DNA of 64,000 nucleotides from Pseudomonas migulae NBRC 103157 (GTDB taxonomy: Bacteria > Pseudomonadota > Gammaproteobacteria > Pseudomonadales > Pseudomonadaceae), in contig NZ_BDAG01000006.1 in assembly GCF_002091715.1 (NCBI RefSeq), positions 1 to 64,000 on the forward strand. The letters are read 5' to 3'. Position 1 is the first letter of the stretch, and each line of letters begins with the position of its first letter. The notes below the pieces were generated by a model that was not told the DNA's origin, did not search any database, and worked only from the letters and a program-made list of their open reading frames with translations. The position numbers and the translations under genes were made by a program. This document shows, one piece after another, positions 1-9,990 of this stretch.

Positions 1-1220
1 TCTACGGCTTTTACGCCACGGCCATCGCCAAAACCTTCTTCCCTGCCGACAGCGCTTTCGCTTCGTTGATGCTATCGCTGGCCACGTTTGGTGCCGGGTT
101 CCTCATGCGTCCGCTGGGTGCGATTTTCCTCGGCGCCTACATCGACCGTCATGGTCGTCGCAAAGGGCTGATCATCACCCTCGCGATGATGGCTGCCGGT
201 ACGGTGTTGATTGCCTGTGTGCCGGGTTACGCCACGCTGGGCGTGGCCGCGCCGCTAATCGTGCTGTTCGGCCGACTGTTGCAAGGTTTCTCGGCCGGCG
301 TGGAGCTTGGCGGTGTATCGGTGTATCTCGCGGAGATTTCCACACCGGGTCGCAAAGGCTTCTTCGTCAGCTGGCAGTCCGCCAGCCAGCAAGCGGCGGT
401 GGTTTTCGCCGGCCTGCTGGGGGTTGCCTTGAATCACTGGCTCAGCCCGGAAGAAATGGGTGACTGGGGCTGGCGCGTACCCTTCCTGATCGGATGCATG
501 ATCGTGCCGGTGATCTTCGTGATTCGTCGTTCGCTGGAAGAAACGCCTGAGTTCCAGGCGCGTAAACACCGCCCTACCCTGCGGGAAATCGTCCGCTCGA
601 TCGGTCAGAACTTTGGCATTGTCATCGCCGGTATGGCGCTGGTGGTGATGACGACCGTTTCGTTTTACCTGATCACCGCCTACACCCCGACCTTTGGCAA
701 AGCCGAACTGCATTTGTCGGATCTGGATGCGTTGCTGGTGACGGTGTGTATCGGTCTGTCGAACTTCTTCTGGTTGCCAGTGATGGGCGCTGTGTCCGAC
801 AAGATCGGGCGAAAACCCCTGCTTCTCGCTGCGACCATTCTGGCGATTCTCACCGCCTACCCTGCCCTGTCGTGGCTGGTGGCGAACCCGAGTTTCAGCC
901 ATTTGCTGATTGTCGAATTGTGGCTGTCGTTCCTGTATGGCTCATACAACGGTGCCATGGTCGTGGCGCTGACCGAGATCATGCCGGTGGAAGTTCGCAC
1001 GACCGGCTTCTCTTTGGCCTACAGCCTGGCGACGGCGACCTTCGGTGGATTTACACCGGCAGCCTGTACGTACCTGATTCATGTGCTGGACAACAAGGCT
1101 GCGCCGGGGATCTGGCTCAGTGGTGCAGCAGTGCTGGGGTTGATTGCGACGCTGGTGCTGTTCAAAGGCAATCGGCATGAACTGAGGACGGCGCAAGCAG
1201 CCGTTGTCGGCGGCGCCTGA
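1..1220 (+). CDS. MFS transporter, metabolite:H+ symporter type (5' end outside window)
   Basis: The reading frame is open from the first bases of the window, so the N-terminus is missing; about 405 residues are visible. It is an inner-membrane proton-coupled symporter of the major facilitator superfamily. Both MFS loop signatures are visible: [12 protein letters not shown] between the second and third helices of the visible part, and [11 protein letters not shown] in the second half. The opening [14 protein letters not shown] and the overall pattern resemble the MHS branch (citrate, ketoglutarate, proline/betaine symporters). The exact substrate cannot be read from sequence. A degenerate REP pair follows the stop and the next gene is convergent. 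Confidence 0.85.
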   Translation, partial: YGFYATAIAKTFFPADSAFASLMLSLATFGAGFLMRPLGAIFLGAYIDRHGRRKGLIITLAMMAAGTVLIACVPGYATLGVAAPLIVLFGRLLQGFSAGVELGGVSVYLAEISTPGRKGFFVSWQSASQQAAVVFAGLLGVALNHWLSPEEMGDWGWRVPFLIGCMIVPVIFVIRRSLEETPEFQARKHRPTLREIVRSIGQNFGIVIAGMALVVMTTVSFYLITAYTPTFGKAELHLSDLDALLVTVCIGLSNFFWLPVMGAVSDKIGRKPLLLAATILAILTAYPALSWLVANPSFSHLLIVELWLSFLYGSYNGAMVVALTEIMPVEVRTTGFSLAYSLATATFGGFTPAACTYLIHVLDNKAAPGIWLSGAAVLGLIATLVLFKGNRHELRTAQAAVVGGA

Positions 1221-1225
1221 CAGAT

Positions 1226-1324
1226 CGCTTTCGCGAGCGACCCCGCTCCACAGGGTTCTTTGGTGCTCACACCATTGTGATCACGCAGAGGCCCACTGTG
1301 TGCGGGCTTACTCGCGAAGAGGCC
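1226..1324. repeat. Degenerate REP pair (family A)
   Basis: Two diverged copies of the GCGGGCTTGCTCGCGA motif face each other (about 1229-1252 and 1297-1324) between the MFS gene and the gap terminator. Both arms have substitutions compared with the other family A pairs in this window. Confidence 0.6.
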
Positions 1325-1364
1325 AGCACAAGCAACACATCTGCAACTGACTAAACCCGCACAA

Positions 1365-1399
1365 ACAAAAACGCCCCGACCAAAGTCGGGGCGTTTTCA
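1365..1399 (-). terminator. Rho-independent terminator of gap
   Basis: Perfect 10-bp arms (1371-1380 and 1385-1394) with a 4-base loop. Read on the minus strand, the stem is followed by a T-rich run (GTTTTTGTTTG). It lies 14-50 bases after the gap stop codon. Confidence 0.9.
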
Positions 1400-1413
1400 T
1401 TGTCAGCTAAGGC

Positions 1414-2862
1414 TTAGCGCGGGAACGCTGGCGGGTTTACACCGGCCATGTCTTCCATCACGCGAACCACCTGGCAGCTGTAACCGAACTCGTTGTCGTA
1501 CCAAACGTACAGAACAACGCGGTTGTCTTGGGTGATGGTTGCTTCAGCATCCACAACACCTGCGTGGCGCGAGCCAACGAAGTCGGTGGAAACCACTTCC
1601 TGCGAATTGACGAAGTCGATTTGCTTGTGCAGATCGGAGTGCAGCGCCATGTAACGCAGGTAGTCGTTCATCTCTTCGCGGGTTGCGGCTTTCTCAAGGT
1701 TCAGATTGAGAATGGCCATCGACACGTTTGGCGTCGGAACACGGATCGCGTTACCGGTCAGCTTGCCGGCCAGCTCAGGCAGGGCCTTGGCAGCAGCGGT
1801 GGCAGCACCGGTCTCGGTGATCACCATGTTCAGCGCGGCGCTACGGCCACGGCGATCGCCCTTGTGGAAGTTGTCGATCAGGTTCTGGTCGTTGGTGTAC
1901 GAGTGAACGGTTTCGACGTGACCGTTGATGATGCCGAACTTGTCATTCACAGCCTTGAGCACCGGCACGATGGCGTTGGTGGTGCAGGAGGCGGCGGACA
2001 CGATCTTGTCTTCAGCGGTGATTTCACCGTGGTTGATGCCGTGAACGATGTTCTTCAGTTTGCCTTTGCCAGGCGCGGTCAGAACAACGCGGTCGATACC
2101 CGGGCACGCCAGGTGCTGACCCAGGCCATCGGCGTCACGCCATACACCGGTGTTGTCCACCAGCAGCGCGTCTTTGATGCCGTACTGGGTGTAATCCACC
2201 TCGGTCGGGTTCTTCGCGTAGATCACCTGGATCAGGTTACCGTTGGCGGTAATGGTGTTGTTTTCTTCGTCGATGACGATGGTGCCGTTGAACGGACCGT
2301 GTACCGAATCGCGACGCAACAGGCTGGCGCGCTTGACCAGGTCGTTCTCGGCGCCTTTACGCACCACGATGGCACGCAGGCGCAGGCCGTCGCCGCCACC
2401 GGTTTTTTCGATCAGGATGCGCGCCAGCAGACGGCCGATACGACCGAAGCCGTACAAGACAACGTCGGTGCCTTTGCGAGCGGAGGCGTTTTGCTGGCCA
2501 ACTACGTCCGCCAGTTCTTCACGGACAAACTGCTCGGCAGTGCGGCCATTGCCTTCGACGCGGAATTTGAACGCCAACTTGCCCAGGTCTACCGAAGCCG
2601 CGCCGAGCTTGAGCTCGCTCATGGCTTTAAGCAGAGGGAATGTTTCGTGGACGGAGAGTTCGCTATCGTCGGAAGAACGATGGCGAGCAAAGCGGTGAGC
2701 TTTGAGAATCGCGATGACAGACTGGTTGATCAGGCTGCGGCCATAGATCGAGCTCACCACGTTATTATTGCGGTAGAGCTGACCGATAAGCGGAATCATC
2801 GCTTCTGCGAGTGCTTCACGGTCGATCCATTCACCAAGACACTGGTCGGGCTTCTGAGTCAC
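1414..2862 (-). CDS. gap: Glyceraldehyde-3-phosphate dehydrogenase, long N-terminally extended form
   Basis: Interconverts glyceraldehyde-3-phosphate and 1,3-bisphosphoglycerate with NAD(P) in the cytoplasm. The 482-residue protein is about 130 residues longer than classical GAPDH. The Rossmann motif GFGRIGR is at 138-144, the catalytic Cys is Cys293 in ASCTTNA, and the following HSYTNDQ carries the expected His. The N-terminal part before residue 130 matches no catalytic motif I know. I chose GTG at 2862 because GGAAGG lies about 6 bases upstream and the protein then begins (V)TQKPDQCLGEW, the usual start in Pseudomonas; an ATG at 2877 would add five residues. It is divergent from mfd, as in P. 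aeruginosa (PA3001/PA3002). Confidence 0.95.
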   Translation of the reverse strand: MTQKPDQCLGEWIDREALAEAMIPLIGQLYRNNNVVSSIYGRSLINQSVIAILKAHRFARHRSSDDSELSVHETFPLLKAMSELKLGAASVDLGKLAFKFRVEGNGRTAEQFVREELADVVGQQNASARKGTDVVLYGFGRIGRLLARILIEKTGGGDGLRLRAIVVRKGAENDLVKRASLLRRDSVHGPFNGTIVIDEENNTITANGNLIQVIYAKNPTEVDYTQYGIKDALLVDNTGVWRDADGLGQHLACPGIDRVVLTAPGKGKLKNIVHGINHGEITAEDKIVSAASCTTNAIVPVLKAVNDKFGIINGHVETVHSYTNDQNLIDNFHKGDRRGRSAALNMVITETGAATAAAKALPELAGKLTGNAIRVPTPNVSMAILNLNLEKAATREEMNDYLRYMALHSDLHKQIDFVNSQEVVSTDFVGSRHAGVVDAEATITQDNRVVLYVWYDNEFGYSCQVVRVMEDMAGVNPPAFPR

Positions 2863-2901
2863 GGGAACCTTCCACATGTAGGGGCAGAAAAAAGGGGCTA
2901 C

Positions 2902-2930
2902 ATTATGCCGCCGAGTGCTCCCCGTAGCAA
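2902..2930 (-). promoter_or_regulatory. Candidate sigma70 promoter of gap
   Basis: On the minus strand TTGCTA (2930-2925) and CATAAT (2907-2902) are separated by 17 bases. This places a transcription start near 2895, about 30 bases before the GTG. It was read by eye only. Confidence 0.5.
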
Positions 2931-3174
2931 TGCGCGCCTGTCGTGCGAGCCGTAACAAATTTCCGTTCAAAAAAATCACGCGCCGCTAAAGCCCAGTAAA
3001 ACCGCGGCTTTCAGCGCAGTCAATTTTTTGGAGACAGCGCCGTCTTATCCGTAACCCTCCGTAACACTCGACCGTTTTGCCACTACATAATCAGTGATTC
3101 CCAGTAAAAAACTGCCCGGATTTTGTCTTTACCACTACATTTCGCCGAACCTGCGTAATAGACACAGTCAGCAA

Positions 3175-3204
3175 CTGACAGGCGGCACTCGGGGCCGCTA
3201 CAAT
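3175..3204 (+). promoter_or_regulatory. Candidate sigma70 promoter of mfd
   Basis: CTGACA (3175-3180) and TACAAT (3199-3204) are 18 bases apart, giving a start near 3211, about 30 bases before the mfd GTG. The remaining 2931-3174 part of this 379-base divergent spacer shows no other clear feature. Confidence 0.5.
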
Positions 3205-3241
3205 TACCGACTTTGTCGCAACGCTTGGAGCTCAACCTTCC

Positions 3242-6200
3242 GTGCCCGTTCTGCGTCTACCGCTTCTCCCTGCCGCGGCAGGTAAACAGCACTGGGGCAA
3301 CCTGCCCGGTGCCGCCCTGAGCCTGGCTATCGCCGAGGCTGCCAGCGCTGCCAAGCGCTTTACCCTGCTGCTGACCGCCGACAGCCAAAGTGCCGAACGG
3401 CTGGAACAGGAGCTGAGTTTCTTCGCCCCGGATTTGCCGGTGCTGCATTTCCCGGACTGGGAAACCCTGCCCTACGATCTGTTCTCGCCGCACCAGGACA
3501 TCATTTCCCAGCGCATCGCTGCCCTTTACCGGTTGCCGGAGCTGAGCCATGGCGTGCTGGTGGTGCCGATCACCACAGCCCTGCATCGCCTGGCACCGAC
3601 CAAGTTCCTGCTCGGCAGCAGCCTTGTGCTGGACGTCGGCCAGAAGCTCGATGTCGAGCAGATGCGCACCCGGCTCGAGGCCAGCGGTTATCGCTACGTC
3701 GACACCGTGTACGAGCACGGCGAATTCACCGTCCGCGGCTCATTGATCGATCTGTTCCCGATGGGCAGCAAACTGCCCTTCCGGATCGACCTGTTCGACG
3801 ACGAAATCGAAACGTTGCGTACATTCGATCCGGAAAACCAGCGCTCCATCGACAAGGTGGACACGGTTCGTCTGTTGCCGGCTCGCGAGTTTCCACTGCA
3901 AAAAGACGCGGTCACCCGTTTCAAGGCACGCTTTCGCGAGCGCTTCGATGTCGACTTCCGTCGCTGCCCGATCTTCCAGGATCTGAGCAGCGGGATTACG
4001 CCGGCGGGTATCGAGTACTACCTGCCGCTGTTCTTCGACGAAACCTCGACGCTGTTCGATTACCTGCCCCAGGACACGCAGGTGTTTTCCCTGCCGGGCA
4101 TCGAGCAGGCGGCGGAGAATTTCTGGAACGACGTGCGCAATCGGTATGAAGAGCGCCGCGTCGATCCCTCTCGTCCTTTATTACCACCGGCCGAGTTATT
4201 CCTGCCGGTGGAAGATTGCTTTGCCCGCCTGAAGAACTGGCCGCGTGTGGTGGCCAGTCAGCAGGATGTTGAAACCGGTGTCGGCCGCGAGCGCTTCCCG
4301 GCGCGGGAGCTGCCGAACCTGGCCATCGAGGCCAAGGCAACGCAACCACTGGCGGCGCTGGCGGGTTTCCTCGACGAGTTCCCCGGTCGCGTGCTGTTCA
4401 CCGCCGAGTCCGCGGGCCGTCGTGAAGTGCTGCTGGAACTGCTGGAGCGCCTGAAGCTGCGACCGAAAACCGTCGACAGCTGGCCGGACTTCGTCGCGAG
4501 CAAGGAACGCCTGGCGATTACCATTGCGCCGCTCGACGAAGGCTTGGTGCTTGACGATCCGGCCTTGGCGCTGGTGGCTGAAAGCCCGCTGTTCGGTCAG
4601 CGCGTCATGCAGCGCCGTCGCCGCGAAAAACGCGCCGACGCCAACAACGACGCCGTGATCAAAAACCTCACCGAGCTGCGTGAAGGCGCGCCGGTGGTAC
4701 ACATCGATCACGGCGTCGGCCGCTACCTCGGGTTGGCGACGCTGGAAATCGACGATCAGGCCGCTGAGTTCCTGACCCTGCAATACGCCGAAGGCGCCAA
4801 GCTTTACGTGCCGGTCGCCAACCTGCATCTGATCGCCCGGTATACCGGCAGCGACGATGCCTTGGCTCCGCTGCACCGTCTCGGCTCGGAAACCTGGCAA
4901 AAAGCCAAACGCAAGGCCGCCGAACAGGTGCGCGACGTGGCGGCCGAATTGCTCGACATTTATGCCCGCCGCGCCGCTCGCGAAGGTTATGCCTTCGAAG
5001 ATCCGAAAGCCGATTACGCCACCTTCAGCGCCGGTTTCCCGTTCGAAGAAACCCCGGACCAGCAAACCACCATCGACGCAGTGCGCGCCGACATGCTCGC
5101 GCCGAAACCGATGGACCGACTGGTCTGCGGCGACGTCGGTTTCGGCAAGACCGAAGTGGCGATGCGCGCAGCGTTCATTGCCGTGCACGGCGGTCGCCAA
5201 GTGGCGATCCTGGTGCCGACCACCCTGCTCGCCCAGCAGCACTACAACAGTTTCCGCGACCGCTTCGCCGACTGGCCGGTGACCGTGGAAGTGATGAGCC
5301 GTTTCAAGTCGACCAAGGAAGTGAACGCCGCCGTGGCGGACCTCGCCGAAGGCAAGATCGACATCGTCATCGGCACGCACAAACTGCTGCAAGATGATGT
5401 GAAGATCAAAAACCTCGGGCTGGTGATCATCGACGAAGAGCACCGCTTCGGCGTCCGTCAGAAAGAACAGCTCAAGGCGCTGCGCAGCGAAGTCGACATC
5501 CTCACCCTGACCGCCACGCCGATTCCGCGCACGCTGAACATGGCGGTGTCGGGCATGCGCGACCTGTCGATCATCGCCACGCCGCCGGCCCGTCGCCTGT
5601 CGGTGCGGACCTTCGTCATGGAGCAGAACAAGAGCACGGTCAAAGAGGCCCTGCTGCGTGAACTGCTGCGTGGCGGTCAGGTTTACTACCTGCACAATGA
5701 CGTGAAAACCATCGAGAAATGCGCCGCCGACCTCGCCGAACTGGTGCCGGAAGCACGGATCGGCATCGGCCACGGGCAAATGCGCGAACGCGAACTCGAA
5801 CAAGTGATGAGCGACTTCTACCACAAGCGCTTCAACGTGCTGATCGCCTCGACCATCATCGAGACCGGCATCGACGTGCCGAGTGCCAACACCATCATCA
5901 TCGAGCGTGCCGACAAATTCGGCCTGGCGCAGCTGCACCAGTTGCGCGGCCGCGTCGGTCGCAGTCACCACCAGGCTTACGCGTACCTGCTGACACCGCC
6001 GCGTCAGCAAATCACTCCGGATGCAGAAAAGCGCCTGGAAGCAATTGCCAATACCCAGGACCTCGGCGCGGGCTTCGTGCTCGCCACCAACGACCTGGAA
6101 ATCCGTGGCGCCGGCGAACTGCTCGGCGACGGTCAGAGCGGGCAGATCCAGGCCGTCGGTTTCACCCTGTACATGGAGATGCTCGAGCGCGCGGTGAAGT

Positions 6201-6691
6201 CGATCCGCAAGGGTGAACAGCCGAATCTCGATCAACCGCTGGGCGGGGGTCCGGAAGTCAATTTGCGCGTACCGGCGCTGATTCCCGAAAGCTACTTGCC
6301 GGACGTGCATGCCCGACTGATTCTGTACAAACGCATTGCCTCGGCCACTGATGAGGAAGGCCTCAAGGACTTGCAAGTCGAGATGATCGATCGTTTCGGT
6401 CTGCTGCCGGAGCCGACCAAGAACCTGATGCGCATCACGGCGCTAAAGTTGCAGGCCGAAGTGCTGGGCATCAAGAAAGTCGACGGCGGCCCGCAAGGTG
6501 GTCGAATCGAGTTCGCGGCGCAGACACCGGTCGATCCGCTGACACTGATCAAACTGATTCAGGGCCAGCCTAAACGCTACAAATTCGAGGGCGCCACGAT
6601 GTTTAAATTCATGGTCCCGATGGAGCGCCCGGAAGAGCGCTTTAATACTGTAGAGGCACTGCTTGAATGCCTCATTCCGAAAACTGCTTGA
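3242..6691 (+). CDS. mfd: Transcription-repair coupling factor
   Basis: Removes stalled RNA polymerase at DNA lesions and recruits UvrA, coupling nucleotide excision repair to transcription. The 1149 residues match the family length. An N-terminal UvrB-like module is followed by the RNA-polymerase interaction domain (HIDHGVGRYLGL near residue 487), then SF2 translocase motifs: Walker A GDVGFGKTE near 630, DEEH near 730, and RGRVGRS near 901. The C-terminal TRCF region is intact. The start is GTG at 3242; a weak TTGGAG lies 11 bases upstream. It may be co-transcribed with the csiV-like gene, which begins 10 bases after the stop. Confidence 0.97.
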   Translation: MPVLRLPLLPAAAGKQHWGNLPGAALSLAIAEAASAAKRFTLLLTADSQSAERLEQELSFFAPDLPVLHFPDWETLPYDLFSPHQDIISQRIAALYRLPELSHGVLVVPITTALHRLAPTKFLLGSSLVLDVGQKLDVEQMRTRLEASGYRYVDTVYEHGEFTVRGSLIDLFPMGSKLPFRIDLFDDEIETLRTFDPENQRSIDKVDTVRLLPAREFPLQKDAVTRFKARFRERFDVDFRRCPIFQDLSSGITPAGIEYYLPLFFDETSTLFDYLPQDTQVFSLPGIEQAAENFWNDVRNRYEERRVDPSRPLLPPAELFLPVEDCFARLKNWPRVVASQQDVETGVGRERFPARELPNLAIEAKATQPLAALAGFLDEFPGRVLFTAESAGRREVLLELLERLKLRPKTVDSWPDFVASKERLAITIAPLDEGLVLDDPALALVAESPLFGQRVMQRRRREKRADANNDAVIKNLTELREGAPVVHIDHGVGRYLGLATLEIDDQAAEFLTLQYAEGAKLYVPVANLHLIARYTGSDDALAPLHRLGSETWQKAKRKAAEQVRDVAAELLDIYARRAAREGYAFEDPKADYATFSAGFPFEETPDQQTTIDAVRADMLAPKPMDRLVCGDVGFGKTEVAMRAAFIAVHGGRQVAILVPTTLLAQQHYNSFRDRFADWPVTVEVMSRFKSTKEVNAAVADLAEGKIDIVIGTHKLLQDDVKIKNLGLVIIDEEHRFGVRQKEQLKALRSEVDILTLTATPIPRTLNMAVSGMRDLSIIATPPARRLSVRTFVMEQNKSTVKEALLRELLRGGQVYYLHNDVKTIEKCAADLAELVPEARIGIGHGQMRERELEQVMSDFYHKRFNVLIASTIIETGIDVPSANTIIIERADKFGLAQLHQLRGRVGRSHHQAYAYLLTPPRQQITPDAEKRLEAIANTQDLGAGFVLATNDLEIRGAGELLGDGQSGQIQAVGFTLYMEMLERAVKSIRKGEQPNLDQPLGGGPEVNLRVPALIPESYLPDVHARLILYKRIASATDEEGLKDLQVEMIDRFGLLPEPTKNLMRITALKLQAEVLGIKKVDGGPQGGRIEFAAQTPVDPLTLIKLIQGQPKRYKFEGATMFKFMVPMERPEERFNTVEALLECLIPKTA

Positions 6692-6701
6692 AGGACGCCG
6701 C

Positions 6702-7268
6702 ATGCGCCTGTTTCGCTCACTGACTTTGCTGATGACCCTGGCCGTCCCCACGGCGTTTGCCGATGACCTGTATCAGATTGAAATGATTCTGGTCCGGCAG
6801 AACGCTGTGCCCGCCATTGTCAGCAAAGCCGCGCCGGAAGACTGGGCTGCCGGTGCCCAACCCATCAGCAAGGACAGCCTGCGCACGCCGAGCCTGAATA
6901 GCGAAGTGGAAAAACTCACCGCCAGCAACGAATACACGGTGTTGCTGCACAAAGCCTGGCAACAGAACCTCGGCGAAGAAGCCAGTAAGATTGCAATCAG
7001 CGATGGCAAGGAACAGTTCGGCCAGTTCCCGATCGAGGGCACGCTGAATCTGAAACTGGGGCGCTTCACCGACGTTGACGCCGACTTCTGGGTCAACCAG
7101 ATCGACGCCAACGGCATGGTCACCGCCAGCGAACGCCTCAAACAGGAAAGCCACACCAAGAACGGCCAGTTGAACTTCCTCGACAACGGTCACCTCGGCC
7201 TGCTGATCAAGATCACCTCGCTCACCGCCCCTGCGCCTCGGCCAGTCCCCGATGAAATACCGGACTGA
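6702..7268 (+). CDS. CsiV-family periplasmic protein
   Basis: A 188-residue exported protein. It starts with a clear signal peptide (MRLFRSLTLLMTLAVPTAFA, then DD) and continues with the pattern YQIEMILVRQNA near the N-terminus that is typical of CsiV-type (DUF3530-like context, peptidoglycan-binding) proteins; this gene follows mfd in other Pseudomonas (PA3003 position). The ATG at 6702 has AAGGA 8 bases upstream; an in-frame start at 6663 would overlap mfd and spoil the signal peptide. In Shewanella CsiV acts with Lpo/PBP1a in peptidoglycan synthesis; whether that holds here is inference. Confidence 0.75.
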   Translation: MRLFRSLTLLMTLAVPTAFADDLYQIEMILVRQNAVPAIVSKAAPEDWAAGAQPISKDSLRTPSLNSEVEKLTASNEYTVLLHKAWQQNLGEEASKIAISDGKEQFGQFPIEGTLNLKLGRFTDVDADFWVNQIDANGMVTASERLKQESHTKNGQLNFLDNGHLGLLIKITSLTAPAPRPVPDEIPD

Positions 7269-7279
7269 TTGAAGTCCTT

Positions 7280-9973
7280 ATGCCTGCGACCCTGAGCAAA
7301 CCCCTGGCACCTTCATGGGTCAGCCGATTCAAGGAACAAAGCCTGGAGCGTGGCCGCCGCTACGCCCTGGAAAACCGCGTCAGGATCGTCGAGGTCGGCG
7401 ACGCCACGATCACAGCAGCTTGCGAAGGCTCTGGCGGTAACGTTTACCGTCAGACCATTCGCCTGCGAGAGTCGGCTAAATCCACTTTGCTGATGGTCGA
7501 TGCCACGTGTACCTGCCCGGTCCACAGCAACTGCAAACATTGCGCAGCGGTGCTGCTGAAGGTGCAGGAAACCCTCGCCTACCCCGCCGCCGCGCAAGAC
7601 GCCGAACTGCTGGAAAAACTGCAGGCGGTACTGGAAAACCGCAGCCCGAAAGCGCCGCCGCAAGTGCTGGTGGACAATGTGCAGCCGGTGCCGCGCCTGT
7701 GGCTGGCGAGCATCGAGTTCAGCGCCTTCGAACCGCGTAACGGCAAAATGCAGCGCTACATCCAGCATCGTGCGGCGCTGTCCTTCAGTTATCTCGATGA
7801 ATACGTTTCCGGGCAGAAGAACGCCGACGTCCTGATTCGTCAGGAGACGCAGACATTACGGATTAAACGCCACCCGGAAGTCGAACAGGCCTACAGGGAA
7901 CAACTGCGAATCCTCGGCTTCAAGGTCGCCACTCGTCAAAGTAAAGCCCTGCCGGAAAGTGCCGGTGAACTCTACGAGATGGTCAACGACAGCGCCTGGC
8001 TGACCTTCACCCTCAATGAGCTGCCGAAGCTGCGCACTCAAGGCTGGGAACTGCAGATCGACGAAGATTTCGGCTTCGACCTGACCGCCGTGGACGACTG
8101 GTACGCCACCGTCGAGCAGGCGCCGGAGCGCGACTGGTTCGATCTGGAGCTGGGAATCATCGTCAACGGCGAGCGCCTGAGCCTGCTGCCCATCCTGCTG
8201 AACCTGATGCGCTCCCACACCGAAATCCTCAACCCGGAACGCCTCGCCCGACGTCGCGACGACGAATTGATTTTGGTGAACATCCCCAACCGCCCGAACT
8301 CCGAGCATGGGCCGTTGCAAGTCGCCCTGCCGTTTGGCCGCTTGAAACCGGTACTGGCGACCCTCGGCGAGTTCTACCTGCAAGAACCCGGCGAGACTAC
8401 ACTGCGCCTGAGCAAGGCCGACGCCACGCGCCTGAATCCGCTGGAAGACCTGCCGTTGCTCTGGGAAGGTGGCGAGCAGATCCGCACGTTTGCCCAGCGC
8501 CTGCGGGACATCAAGGATTACACCGCGACCGCACCGGAAGGCTTGAACGCTACATTGCGCCCGTATCAGCTGGAAGGTTTGAGCTGGATGCAATCGCTGC
8601 GGCAACTCGAAGTCGGCGGGATTCTCGCGGACGACATGGGGCTGGGCAAAACCCTACAGACCCTGGCGCACGTTCTCAGCGAGAAAAACGCTGGTCGCCT
8701 TGATCGACCTTGCATGGTGGTGATGCCCACCAGCCTGATCCCGAACTGGCTCGACGAAGCAGCTCACTTCACGCCACAACTCAAAGTGCTGGCACTGTAT
8801 GGCGCCAGTCGAAAGAAACATTTCGACACGCTGACCGATTACGACCTGATCCTGACCACCTATGCACTGCTGCCCAAAGACGTCGATCGCCTGGCCGCAC
8901 AGCCGTTGCACGTCCTGGTGCTGGACGAAGCGCAGTACATAAAAAACCCCAACAGCAAGGCCGCCCAGGCTGCGCGCGAGCTGAATGCGCGCCAGCGCCT
9001 TTGCCTGAGTGGCACGCCGCTGGAAAACCACCTGGGCGAACTGTGGTCGCTGTTTCACTTCCTGCTGCCCGGCTGGCTCGGCGATGTGAAGAGCTTCAAC
9101 CGCGATTACCGCGTGCCGATTGAAAAGCGCGCCAGCGAGGTGCGACTTCAGCACTTGAATGGTCGGATCAAACCGTTTCTGTTGCGCAGGACCAAAGAGC
9201 AGGTGGCGACGGAGTTGCCGCCGAAGACCGAGATCATCCACTGGGTCGAGCTTAACGAAGCCCAACGCGATGTGTACGAGACCATGCGCCTGGCCATGGA
9301 CAAGAAGGTGCGCGACGAAATCACCCGCAAGGGCGTGGCGCGCAGCCAGATCATCATTCTTGAGGCGCTGCTGAAGCTGCGTCAGGTGTGCTGCGATTTG
9401 CGCCTGGTCAACGACGCCGCGCTGCCGGCTCGCGGAAGCACCTCGGGCAAGCTCGATAGCCTCATGGAAATGCTGGAGGAGTTGTTCGAGGAAGGTCGAC
9501 GGATTCTGCTGTTTTCGCAGTTCACTTCGATGCTGGCGTTAATCGAGGTCGAGTTGAAAAAACGCGGTGTTGAATATGCGTTGTTGACTGGGCAAACCCG
9601 TGACCGACGTTCTCCGGTGAAAGAATTCCAGAGCGGAAAGCGTCAGATCTTTCTGATCAGTTTGAAGGCAGGTGGTGTTGGCCTGAACCTGACCGAGGCG
9701 GACACGGTGATCCACTACGACCCGTGGTGGAACCCGGCGACGGAAAACCAGGCAACTGACCGTGCGTACCGCATTGGCCAGGAGAAACCGGTGTTCGTCT
9801 ACAAGATGATTGCCCGAGGCACGGTGGAAGAGAAAATTCAGCACCTGCAGAAGGAAAAATCCGACCTGGCGGCAGGCGTGCTGGATGGGCGCAAGACCGG
9901 GGACTGGAAGTTGCAGAGTGACGATATTGAGGCGTTGTTTGCGCCGCTGCCGGAAAAGCTTGAGAAACGTTGA
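7280..9973 (+). CDS. SNF2-family DEAD/DEAH helicase with SWIM zinc finger
   Basis: An 897-residue SF2 ATPase of the HepA/Snf2 type, likely a DNA translocase that remodels protein-DNA or transcription complexes. A SWIM zinc finger (CTCPVHSNCKHC) lies at about residues 77-88, followed by a variable region, Walker A DMGLGKT near 452, DEAQ near 548, and the C-terminal helicase motif QATDRAYRIGQ near 820. The start ATG is 11 bases after the csiV-like stop, so translation is probably coupled in one transcript with mfd. The biological substrate is not known to me. This gene is absent at the equivalent place in P. aeruginosa PAO1 as I remember it. Confidence 0.9.
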   Translation: MPATLSKPLAPSWVSRFKEQSLERGRRYALENRVRIVEVGDATITAACEGSGGNVYRQTIRLRESAKSTLLMVDATCTCPVHSNCKHCAAVLLKVQETLAYPAAAQDAELLEKLQAVLENRSPKAPPQVLVDNVQPVPRLWLASIEFSAFEPRNGKMQRYIQHRAALSFSYLDEYVSGQKNADVLIRQETQTLRIKRHPEVEQAYREQLRILGFKVATRQSKALPESAGELYEMVNDSAWLTFTLNELPKLRTQGWELQIDEDFGFDLTAVDDWYATVEQAPERDWFDLELGIIVNGERLSLLPILLNLMRSHTEILNPERLARRRDDELILVNIPNRPNSEHGPLQVALPFGRLKPVLATLGEFYLQEPGETTLRLSKADATRLNPLEDLPLLWEGGEQIRTFAQRLRDIKDYTATAPEGLNATLRPYQLEGLSWMQSLRQLEVGGILADDMGLGKTLQTLAHVLSEKNAGRLDRPCMVVMPTSLIPNWLDEAAHFTPQLKVLALYGASRKKHFDTLTDYDLILTTYALLPKDVDRLAAQPLHVLVLDEAQYIKNPNSKAAQAARELNARQRLCLSGTPLENHLGELWSLFHFLLPGWLGDVKSFNRDYRVPIEKRASEVRLQHLNGRIKPFLLRRTKEQVATELPPKTEIIHWVELNEAQRDVYETMRLAMDKKVRDEITRKGVARSQIIILEALLKLRQVCCDLRLVNDAALPARGSTSGKLDSLMEMLEELFEEGRRILLFSQFTSMLALIEVELKKRGVEYALLTGQTRDRRSPVKEFQSGKRQIFLISLKAGGVGLNLTEADTVIHYDPWWNPATENQATDRAYRIGQEKPVFVYKMIARGTVEEKIQHLQKEKSDLAAGVLDGRKTGDWKLQSDDIEALFAPLPEKLEKR

Positions 9974-9990
9974 GATCCTCGGTGCCTGAT

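Noticed and set aside
4196-6376. 726-residue open frame antisense to mfd
   Set aside because: It is an exact shadow of mfd, a frame kept open by third-position GC bias. The translation is rich in His, Gln, Val and Arg with no domain pattern.
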